From Deltaproteobacteria bacterium (GTDB lineage: Bacteria; Myxococcota_A; UBA9160; UBA4427): 7,493 nucleotides of DNA. The position numbers and the translations under genes are program-made. The notes under the pieces were generated by a model. The model worked only from the letters and a program-made list of their open reading frames with translations. It made no database searches and was not told where the DNA came from. The stretch lies in assembly GCA_011051925.1 (NCBI GenBank), contig DRKE01000423.1, positions 1-7,493 of the forward strand, written 5' to 3'. Each line of letters begins with the position of its first letter. Positions within the stretch are counted from its first letter, which is position 1. Below, piece after piece: positions 1-5,505 of this stretch.

Positions 1-864
1 CTAGATCCCGAAATGATCCCGGATGGTCTTCTGGCTGAGGCGATCGCTCAGGAAGCGCTTGCCGAGTCCCACCAGGCGGGCTTCGCGGCCGACCGCATAG
101 CGGAATCGGGGTTTCTTCGCCGTCAGTGCATGGGCCACGGCATCGGCCACGATCTCGGGCCCCGGAGATCGGGGCAGCGATTCGCGAATCGTCTTCTCGC
201 AGAGTGCGGCGCGCTCCGCATAGGGCGAGTCGGGATCGGTTTCGCCCCAGTCCATGACGTCGTTGAAGGCCGTATTGATGTCACCCGGCTCGATCAGGCT
301 GACCTGGACGTCGAAGGGGTGGATCTCGTTGGCCAGGCCCGAGGCGAGGGATTCGATGGCGGCTTTCGATGCGGAGTAGTGGGCCTGGAAGGGAATCGTG
401 GCCCGTCCGGAGAGCGAACCGACGAGCAGGATCCGGCCCCGGTTGCGTGCTCGCATGTGCGCGAGTACGGGCGTCAGGACCCGGAGCACGCCGAAGTAGT
501 TCGTTTCGAACTGGGCGCGAGCCCGCTCGAGCGAGGTCTCCTCGATCGAACCGTAGATCCCGAAACCGGCATTGCAGACGAGGCCATCGAGGTGGTCGGT
601 CCGCTGGAAGAGCGTTTCGAGCGCCGTCCGGACGGAATCGTCGTCGCAGACGTCCATGGCGAGCCATTCGATTCCGGCCTCGTCCGGTCGCGGCTTCCGA
701 CTCGTTCCGAAGACGCGCCAGCCGAGTTCGACCATCCGCTCGGCCATGGCGGCTCCGAGCCCGGAGGAGGCGCCGGTGATCAGCAGCGTCTTCTCCTGCG
801 GGCTCCGGGCGTTCTCGCGTCCGGTGCGGTCGGCGGAGGGCGAATTCGAATCGAGCGAGGCCAA
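1..864 (-). CDS. Short-chain dehydrogenase/reductase (classical SDR), second of a tandem pair
   Basis: This is an NAD(P)-dependent oxidoreductase of 287 residues, substrate unknown. Visible motifs are the dinucleotide-binding TGASSGLG (30-37), CNAG (97-100, a Cys variant of the usual NNAG), Asn122, Ser150 and the catalytic YSASK (Tyr163, Lys167), followed by EPGDINT (192-198). The layout FETNYFGVLRV and the longer C-terminal tail recall the retinol dehydrogenase / 17-beta-hydroxysteroid dehydrogenase-like SDRs that act on lipophilic alcohols or ketones; this resemblance is recognition only. The frame stays open far upstream over the neighbouring gene, but the SDR fold begins near residue 25. 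I chose the TTG at 862-864 because a strong Shine-Dalgarno GGAGG lies six bases ahead of it. The stop codon is the first three bases of the window. It is the last gene of the minus-strand operon, 11 bp after the previous SDR and probably translationally coupled to it. Confidence 0.92.
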   Translation of the reverse strand: MASLDSNSPSADRTGRENARSPQEKTLLITGASSGLGAAMAERMVELGWRVFGTSRKPRPDEAGIEWLAMDVCDDDSVRTALETLFQRTDHLDGLVCNAGFGIYGSIEETSLERARAQFETNYFGVLRVLTPVLAHMRARNRGRILLVGSLSGRATIPFQAHYSASKAAIESLASGLANEIHPFDVQVSLIEPGDINTAFNDVMDWGETDPDSPYAERAALCEKTIRESLPRSPGPEIVADAVAHALTAKKPRFRYAVGREARLVGLGKRFLSDRLSQKTIRDHFGI

Positions 865-868
865 GGCG

Positions 869-878
869 ACCCTCCTCA
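869..878 (-). promoter_or_regulatory. Shine-Dalgarno overlapping the upstream stop codon
   Basis: On the minus strand the bases read TGAGGAGG, so the TGA stop of the upstream SDR (876-878) runs straight into the GAGGAGG ribosome-binding site of the downstream SDR. Six bases then separate it from the TTG start. A ribosome ending the first gene would sit directly on this site, which indicates translational coupling. It also decides the downstream start. Confidence 0.8.
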
Positions 879-1640
879 GAGATTGATCAGCGCGCCGCCT
901 TCGTGGGGCACGACGTGGCCGGTCAGGAGATCCGGTCCCGTCAGGATCGACAGGATTCCAGCGGCGACGGATTCGGGGGTCGCGACCTGCTTCAGGGGCG
1001 TCCGCTCGATCATGCTCTTGCGGATCGGTTCGTAGGCCTCGCCGAACCCCTCCCGAAGCCATTCGCCGTCGATGAAACCCGGTGCGATGGCGTTCACCCG
1101 GATCTTCGGTGCGAGCGCACGCGCGAGGGTGACCGTCAGGTTGTTCAAGCCCGCCTTCGAGGCACAGTAGGCGATCGAGCTGCCCATGCCGACGAGTCCG
1201 GCCACGCTCGAGGTCATCACGATCTCGCCCCCCTCGTCCGCTTCGAGGAGTGGCCTCGCCGCCCGGCTGCACAGGAAGGGTCCGACGAGATTGACGCTCA
1301 GGATCTGGTTCCAGTCGGCGGGTTCGAGCCCGTCGAGGTTCTCGTGGGGGACGAATTTCGTCTGTCCCGCATTGTTGATGAGGACGTCGAGCCGACCGAA
1401 GGCCTTTTCGGCCTCGGCGACCATCGCGCGGCAATCCTCGTCCCGGGAGACATCGGCCCGGACGGCAATCGCCTTCACGCCGAGCCGCTCGCAATCGGCT
1501 GCAGCGGCTTCGGCACCTTCCCGCGATCGGCTGTAGTTCACGAGAACCGAGCAACCCTGTTCAGCGAGTCGGAGCGCGGTCTGGCGACCGACGCCGGTCC
1601 CGGCGCCCGTCACGATCGCGGCCTTGCCTTCGAGATCCAT
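876..1640 (-). CDS. Short-chain dehydrogenase/reductase, FabG / glucose-1-dehydrogenase-like
   Basis: This 254-residue protein has the usual length for a classical SDR and all its catalytic parts: TGAGTGVG cofactor loop (11-18), the acidic ADV (62-64), NNAG (89-92), Asn117, Ser145 and YCASK (Tyr158, Lys162), then the conserved RVNAIAPGFI (181-190). The Arg in NYSRSR (35-40) after the second strand suggests a preference for NADPH. FabG-type enzymes reduce 3-oxoacyl thioesters, but many relatives act on sugars, alcohols or steroids, so the substrate is not settled. The ATG at 1638-1640 follows a purine-rich AAGGGGG at a spacing of seven bases. A 171-bp gap separates it from the Tam41-like gene upstream, so the SDR pair may have its own promoter as well as read-through from the operon. 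Confidence 0.93.
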   Translation of the reverse strand: MDLEGKAAIVTGAGTGVGRQTALRLAEQGCSVLVNYSRSREGAEAAAADCERLGVKAIAVRADVSRDEDCRAMVAEAEKAFGRLDVLINNAGQTKFVPHENLDGLEPADWNQILSVNLVGPFLCSRAARPLLEADEGGEIVMTSSVAGLVGMGSSIAYCASKAGLNNLTVTLARALAPKIRVNAIAPGFIDGEWLREGFGEAYEPIRKSMIERTPLKQVATPESVAAGILSILTGPDLLTGHVVPHEGGALINL

Positions 1641-1658
1641 TCGAATTCCCCCTTCTTC

Positions 1659-1680
1659 CCGCTCGTCTTTCCGCTCGTCT
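1659..1680. repeat. 10-bp direct repeat upstream of the SDR ribosome-binding site
   Basis: CCGCTCGTCT occurs at 1659-1668 and again at 1671-1680, a period of 12 bp. On the coding (minus) strand this reads as two AGACGAGCGG units ending about 18 bases before the SDR start codon. It lies in the probable 5' leader. It may be a protein or RNA binding site, or a chance duplication. Confidence 0.6.
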
Positions 1681-1720
1681 CGTTTTCCGGGTCTCCCGCC
1701 CGGCTCGTGCGCTTCCTCGC

Positions 1721-1732
1721 CCGGTCGACCGG
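1721..1732. promoter_or_regulatory. 12-bp perfect palindrome, possible operator
   Basis: CCGGTCGACCGG is perfectly self-complementary and lies about 80 bases upstream of the SDR start. Its core CGGTCGACCG recurs at 5437-5446 upstream of the metallophosphoesterase. An outer inverted pair, TTTCCGG (1684-1690) and CCGGAAA (1729-1735), overlaps its right half. An operator role is inferred from position and symmetry only. Confidence 0.35.
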
Positions 1733-1769
1733 AAAGGGTTCCGTTCGCGCCTCGGAGGCTCCGGCGGAC

Positions 1770-1789
1770 CGGCCCGACGTGCCGGGTCG
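1770..1789 (-). terminator. GC-rich hairpin after the Tam41-like gene (weak terminator candidate)
   Basis: CGGCCCG (1770-1776) pairs with CGGGTCG (1783-1789), with one G-T wobble, around a six-base loop. It sits about 22 bases past the Tam41-like stop. There is no T-tract after it on the minus strand, so it is not a standard intrinsic terminator. It may only slow polymerase or stabilise the upstream mRNA end. Confidence 0.25.
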
Positions 1790-1811
1790 CAGGTCGGGAG
1801 GGTAGTCGAGT

Positions 1812-2795
1812 TCAGCGCAGGTTTCTCTTCCGCAGGAGGGGCAGGATGATCGGCCAGGCGAAGATCAGCGGATGTCGGCGCTGGCGATCCGTCAGCTCGA
1901 TCCGCCGGCCCGTGTGTCGCTCGAGTTTCCAGAGGACATAGGGAACCCAGTCGCCGAAGGTGAAGGCGGTCTTGAGGAGACGGACGAGACCGAGGAAGCG
2001 GGCATGGGAGCGCATCAGGCGCCAGCGAAGCCGGGCGCGACGCCGGGCACGCGGTGGGAAGGCGATCGAGAACGAGCGCGCGTGGGGTGTGGCCTCCAGG
2101 AAGCGACCCTGACTCGCGAGATGAAGGATCGCGAGGGCCGCGACCCGGTCGTAGCGCTCCGGGTCGACGCCATAGAGACCGCGGATCAGGGCGTCGGCCT
2201 CGGGCCGCCGCTCGCTGTCGTAGGTTCGCCGGAAGGCTTCCTGCCAGAACGCGGCGAGCGTGAAGCGCAGGAGACCCCCGCGATTCGGCAACAGCCAGAC
2301 GAGCCGACCGACCATGCTGACGATCGCCTGGGCGACGGCCGTTTCGAGGACGGCCCGGGCCGCCTCGTCGCGGCAGGCGAGGGCACGGGCGGGCTGTGCG
2401 AACCGGGCCCAGACGTAGGGATGTCGCGCTTCGAGGGACGTCCCGCGCTCGAAATCCCTCCGGTCGATGACGCCGTATTTCGTGCGGAGGAGCGTGCCTT
2501 CGTGATCGAGTTCGAGATAGAAGACGTTGGGCGGCGCGATCCGGTTCGCGAGAGCATGCCAGCGTTTCCGATAGGCCCGGTCGTAGTCGTCGACGACGAC
2601 CCAGAAGTCGAGAACGCCTTCGTCCGTCTCCTGGCGCAGACAGGAGCCATAGAAGAGGACGCCCAGGACGGTTTCTCCATGCCTTTCCGCGATCTGGCGG
2701 GCGAGCCAGTCGACGTTCGGGCGAACGGGTTCACGAAGCTCCTCGGCGACGAGGGCTCGGAGTCGGGAGAACGAATCGGAGGGGTGTGTCGTCAT
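1812..2795 (-). CDS. Tam41/Mmp37-like nucleotidyltransferase, candidate CDP-diacylglycerol synthase
   Basis: The 327-residue product looks like the Tam41 (Mmp37) family, peripheral enzymes that make CDP-diacylglycerol from phosphatidate and CTP in mitochondria. Visible hallmarks in family order: FYGS (48-51) followed by a Gln (55), VLDFWVVVDD (61-70) matching the Tam41 pattern of an Asp-Phe strand ending in a double Asp, a Trp-His (79-80) before a conserved Asn, an exact KYGVI (106-110), and a Trp/Ala-Arg segment after it. The C-terminal 85 residues are very basic (RARRRARLRWRLMR, 249-262) and end in a hydrophobic stretch (310-321), consistent with membrane-surface binding. It follows the lipid kinase that would supply its substrate. 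I chose the ATG at 2793-2795; an in-frame GTG at 2817-2819 would add eight residues, and neither has a clear Shine-Dalgarno. Another nucleotidyltransferase-fold activity is possible. Confidence 0.72.
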   Translation of the reverse strand: MTTHPSDSFSRLRALVAEELREPVRPNVDWLARQIAERHGETVLGVLFYGSCLRQETDEGVLDFWVVVDDYDRAYRKRWHALANRIAPPNVFYLELDHEGTLLRTKYGVIDRRDFERGTSLEARHPYVWARFAQPARALACRDEAARAVLETAVAQAIVSMVGRLVWLLPNRGGLLRFTLAAFWQEAFRRTYDSERRPEADALIRGLYGVDPERYDRVAALAILHLASQGRFLEATPHARSFSIAFPPRARRRARLRWRLMRSHARFLGLVRLLKTAFTFGDWVPYVLWKLERHTGRRIELTDRQRRHPLIFAWPIILPLLRKRNLR

Positions 2796-2898
2796 GGCCG
2801 CCCGGTCAGCCACCTTCACGAAACGGAAAGGACCGCTACGGGCGGGCCGCCGCGCCTGGATCCGAGCGAAAGAAGGGTGAAGCGGAAGGCAGGATCGG

Positions 2899-3909
2899 TC
2901 ACGCTCGGACGAAGTGGACGACCCGTTTGGCGGTCAGGGAGATGCTCCGGTCCGAATCCGGCTGCCAGAGTTCTCCGTCGACGGTGAAGCCACAGTTCAT
3001 GCTGAATTCGGCGTGATCGACGTTGCGACTGAGATAACCGGCCTCGGGCGTCACCCATGGAGCGGGCTTCCCGCGAATCAGGCCGATGGCGGCCTTGCCG
3101 AATTTCTCGCACGGGGCGGCGATCGACGTGAATCGGACACCGCCGGGGCCCTGTCCCCAGAAGGGACGCATCCGGGCGAAGAGCCGGCTCAGGGTCGAGG
3201 CGATCACGAGATGGAACTCGCCCCGGTCCACGGGCTCACCATCGAGCAGGATCTGGATCTTGTCGGGCGTGAGGATGCCCGACTTGTCACCCGTGATGAG
3301 GCGGCCGATCAAGCCGGCCGTGACGAGGGTCGCACCGGGCACCCCCTCGACGAACATGCGGTGACCGTCGTGGTCGAAGAGGCGATGGTTGAGCTCGATG
3401 GCCCGTTTGATGATGCCCGCGCCGAAGAACATGCCGTATTGCGCGGCGCGGTGGTCCCCATGTCCGTAGGAGACCCGCAGGACCCGGCGCGGCTCGACGC
3501 GTTCCGCGATGCGGCCGTCCTCGGCACAGGCGATCAATTCGGCCAGTCCCCGCAGCGGATCCCGATCGGCGTTGAGATCCATCGCGCTCATGTTCGTCCG
3601 TCCGGCCCGCAGGGGCGCGACCAGGGGGACGCGGTCCCCGAAGACGCCGCCGCCGAGCAGCTCGGTCAAGACGTATTGGAGCGTTCCGTCCCCCCCGTTC
3701 ACGACCAGCAGATCGACCTCCTGCCGGGCGAGGTCGGCCAGGGCCTCGGGCATGACCCCGGCGTTCTCCGTCTCGACGTGAAGGACATCGGGATGACCGC
3801 GCAGGAATCCGAGCATGCGGCTCACCTGTTCCTGGCTCTTCCCTGCACGCAGATTGTTCACGACACCGATTCGCAAATTGGCTCCGGACTCTTCGCTTTC
3901 GAAGTTCAT
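2899..3909 (-). CDS. Diacylglycerol kinase / lipid kinase family protein (DAGK catalytic domain)
   Basis: This 336-residue cytoplasmic kinase would phosphorylate diacylglycerol, or a related lipid alcohol, with ATP. The nucleotide-binding signature NGGDGTLQ is at 71-78, the first strand IGVVNNLRAGKS at 14-25 stands in for the usual NPxSG loop, and AGRTNMSA (102-109) replaces the common GTxND motif, a variant I associate with a proteobacterial subgroup. Two DGE motifs (223-225, 311-313) lie in the C-terminal beta domain, the latter near the expected catalytic region. No membrane segment is visible. The annotated ATG lacks a Shine-Dalgarno; a TTG at 3874-3876 has GGAG five bases ahead and would give 325 residues beginning right at the first strand. 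It starts 51 bp after the lipocalin-like gene and precedes the Tam41-like gene by 103 bp (79 bp if the latter's GTG is used). Sphingosine or other lipid specificity cannot be excluded. Confidence 0.9.
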   Translation of the reverse strand: MNFESEESGANLRIGVVNNLRAGKSQEQVSRMLGFLRGHPDVLHVETENAGVMPEALADLARQEVDLLVVNGGDGTLQYVLTELLGGGVFGDRVPLVAPLRAGRTNMSAMDLNADRDPLRGLAELIACAEDGRIAERVEPRRVLRVSYGHGDHRAAQYGMFFGAGIIKRAIELNHRLFDHDGHRMFVEGVPGATLVTAGLIGRLITGDKSGILTPDKIQILLDGEPVDRGEFHLVIASTLSRLFARMRPFWGQGPGGVRFTSIAAPCEKFGKAAIGLIRGKPAPWVTPEAGYLSRNVDHAEFSMNCGFTVDGELWQPDSDRSISLTAKRVVHFVRA

Positions 3910-3960
3910 GGTCGGTCGAAGGTGGGGACTCGAACCGCGTGGTCAACCATCGCCTGGGGC

Positions 3961-5316
3961 TCAACGGCGATCGGTCGGGTTGAAAAATGTGATGGATGCC
4001 ACACCCGTCACGCTGCGTTCCGCAGTCTCTACCTCGGTCTCCCGTTTGGAGTTCGAATCTCTTTCGATTTCACTCTCGGCTTCGCCGGAATCGGGGAGGG
4101 ACGGGGTTCCCGGCGCCGGCGAAAGCGTACCGTCAATTCGCGCGTTCGCCCACACTTCACGGGGCTGCGTGCTTCTTCGGATGAACCAGCGAAAGGGCTG
4201 AGGAATGACCGCCAGGGGGTCGAATCGAAGCCATTCCTGCCCGAGGGTGATCCGCCTCGGCCACGGCACAGCGCCCGGCAGCTCGAAGCCAGTGGGGAGG
4301 GGATAGGGCCCCGATGAACCTGTACTCCCGGTCACATCGAGCTCGATCCAACTCGCGGGGACATTGATTCGAGACTCAATGATCGGTGGTGCTTCCGATC
4401 GTCCCAGCGCCCAACCCCGCTCGAATCTTCCCCGGCGCCGCAGATGGATGCCGTAGAACGAGGTGCCGTGGTCGTTGGCGTAGATCTCGACGCGGCGATC
4501 GAGCAGGGCCGCTTCCCGTTTCCGGGTCCAGGTATGGGCCAGCCAGGTCCGGCCGGTGGTCGGGAGGGGCTCTTCCATCCAGGGGGCCAGGAGGGTGCCG
4601 TGGGTGGCCGCCGCGACGGCCAGGACATCGACATGATAGTCGTCGGGCAGGCGATCTCGCGGCATGGAAGCCGCGAGTCCGGTCGCGGGAAACGCGAAGA
4701 AGAGGCGGATCTCGATGTCGTCCTTGGTGATCCGCAGCTCGCCCGTCGGTCGATGGAGATCGAGATGACTGGCGGCGATGTCGAAGAAGAGGCGGTCTTC
4801 GGACAGGGTCCAGCGCGATCGGCGACGGCCGTTCTCGTAGCGGTAGGGCTTGCGGCCCGGTTCGATGAGATGACCCACGGCGACGGCGTTGTGGTCTCCC
4901 GGTCCGGCATTCGAGAGCAGGAAGCGCTGTGTGATGCGATGGCCGCTATCGAGCTCGATGTAGAGTGTCCAGTATTCGCTGGCTTCGCTGCCTTCGAGGA
5001 GACGCGCGGACGGGTCGGGGGGCATCGGCGTCGAGACGGTCGGAGCGCGCGCCGCGCTGTGTCTCGACGGCGAAGCGGGAAGGAGGTCGGCGGGAATCGG
5101 AATCGGAACCCGTTCCCGGCGCTCTTCTTCGCCGGTGTCGGTCCGTTTCGACGCATCCGAGGCCTTCGTGGCCGTCGCATCACGAGGGAGGAGGCTCGAA
5201 TCGTCGACGGGACCGGGTGCGCCGGCGAGAGCGAGGCGGGCGATCAGGAACAGGGCCATGGCTGCTCCGGCGGCGCGGCCACGGCGGAGATCGACCGGAA
5301 GCCTCGATCGCGCCAC
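3961..5316 (-). CDS. Exported lipocalin-like protein (AttH/CrtC/Svf1-type superfamily, tentative)
   Basis: A 451-residue protein with a likely signal peptide: a basic n-region (RSR, RRGR, residues 3-14), a hydrophobic core (15-33) and a small-residue cleavage area (AGA, 31-33). A Pro/Ala/Ser/Thr-rich linker (about 35-110) follows, then a globular body beginning EYWTLYIELDSGHRI (114-128). Strand-rich segments and the WT/FYGIHL/RRVE pattern (258-292) recall the two-domain lipocalin-like AttH, carotenoid hydratase and Svf1 families, which handle hydrophobic molecules; this is pattern recognition, not proof. An acidic, lower-GC tail (405-435) precedes the end. I chose the GTG at 5314-5316 because it supplies the charged n-region and has GAGG eight bases ahead; an ATG at 5257-5259 with GGAG is the alternative but gives no basic n-region. 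First gene of the operon, so it may bind or deliver the lipid made by the downstream enzymes. Confidence 0.7.
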   Translation of the reverse strand: MARSRLPVDLRRGRAAGAAMALFLIARLALAGAPGPVDDSSLLPRDATATKASDASKRTDTGEEERRERVPIPIPADLLPASPSRHSAARAPTVSTPMPPDPSARLLEGSEASEYWTLYIELDSGHRITQRFLLSNAGPGDHNAVAVGHLIEPGRKPYRYENGRRRSRWTLSEDRLFFDIAASHLDLHRPTGELRITKDDIEIRLFFAFPATGLAASMPRDRLPDDYHVDVLAVAAATHGTLLAPWMEEPLPTTGRTWLAHTWTRKREAALLDRRVEIYANDHGTSFYGIHLRRRGRFERGWALGRSEAPPIIESRINVPASWIELDVTGSTGSSGPYPLPTGFELPGAVPWPRRITLGQEWLRFDPLAVIPQPFRWFIRRSTQPREVWANARIDGTLSPAPGTPSLPDSGEAESEIERDSNSKRETEVETAERSVTGVASITFFNPTDRR

Positions 5317-5389
5317 GCGGTCTACCTCGCCTCCCGTATCGATGTCGGATCCCGCATCGTCCTGGTCTTTCCGGATTGCCTTTGGCGGT

Positions 5390-5395
5390 ATTGTA
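5390..5395 (-). promoter_or_regulatory. Candidate -10 element for the lipid operon
   Basis: On the minus strand these bases read TACAAT, one mismatch from the sigma-70 -10 consensus, in the only AT-rich patch of the divergent region. No good -35 is found 16-18 bases upstream. If used, the leader before the GTG at 5316 would be about 65 bases long. Confidence 0.3.
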
Positions 5396-5422
5396 TCGAT
5401 TCCACGTGCCGACGGAGGATCC

Positions 5423-5435
5423 AAGCAGCCTGCTT
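5423..5435. promoter_or_regulatory. 13-bp palindrome, possible operator
   Basis: AAGCAG (5423-5428) and CTGCTT (5430-5435) form a perfect inverted repeat around a single central base. It lies between the candidate -10 and the plus-strand gene, a place where a regulator could act on both directions. Function is inferred from symmetry and position. Confidence 0.35.
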
Positions 5436-5436
5436 T

Positions 5437-5446
5437 CGGTCGACCG
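5437..5446. promoter_or_regulatory. 10-bp palindrome shared with the SDR upstream region
   Basis: CGGTCGACCG is perfectly palindromic and is the same core found at 1722-1731. It is one base from the 13-bp palindrome. Read toward the downstream gene in each case, both copies have CTTT just before them and GG then CGAGG just after them, allowing one- or two-base gaps. Confidence 0.35.
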
Positions 5447-5492
5447 GGATCGAGGCTATCACAGGGTCTGTCCGATCTCGCTCGTTGTGGCC

Positions 5493-5500
5493 GGGGGAGG
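5493..5500 (+). promoter_or_regulatory. Strong Shine-Dalgarno for the metallophosphoesterase
   Basis: GGGGGAGG lies five bases ahead of the GTG at 5506-5508. It is the best ribosome-binding site in the plus-strand frame and the reason I start the gene before the tandem repeat. Confidence 0.6.
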
Positions 5501-5505
5501 CGCAA

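Larger units (their letters stand above)
1641..1811. other. Intergenic region between the Tam41-like gene and the SDR pair
   Basis: These 171 bp carry no credible gene. From the Tam41-like stop downward they hold a GC-rich hairpin, a 12-bp palindrome, a tandem 10-bp direct repeat and the ribosome-binding site of the SDR gene. I see no convincing -10/-35 pair on the minus strand, so whether a promoter lies here remains open. Confidence 0.6.
5317..5505. other. Divergent intergenic control region
   Basis: These 189 bp separate the minus-strand lipid operon from the plus-strand metallophosphoesterase. They hold the lipocalin-like ribosome-binding site, an AT-rich patch (about 5381-5401) with a -10-like hexamer, two adjacent palindromes and a strong plus-strand Shine-Dalgarno. 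Both transcripts probably start here and could share a regulator. Confidence 0.65.

Noticed and set aside
13..1035. 340-residue plus-strand open frame
   Set aside because: It lies opposite both SDR genes, with their conserved motifs on the minus strand, and looks like a complement shadow.
865..1554. Extension of the second SDR into a 517-residue protein
   Set aside because: The upstream part is an Arg-rich shadow antisense-free frame lying over the first SDR gene, which has all catalytic motifs in its own frame; the TTG with a strong ribosome-binding site marks the real start.
2899..3909. Assignment as NAD kinase or 6-phosphofructokinase based on GGDGT
   Set aside because: The surrounding VNGGDGTLQYVL, the TNM block and the C-terminal DGE fit the lipid kinase family better.
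2914..4317. 467-residue plus-strand open frame
   Set aside because: It is antisense to the lipid kinase, which carries clear motifs on the other strand, and its own translation has no recognisable domain.
4444..5505. Plus-strand frame continuing upstream of the metallophosphoesterase (total 748 residues)
   Set aside because: It runs antisense to the lipocalin-like gene, shows no domain pattern, and is the open-frame artefact expected in high-GC DNA.
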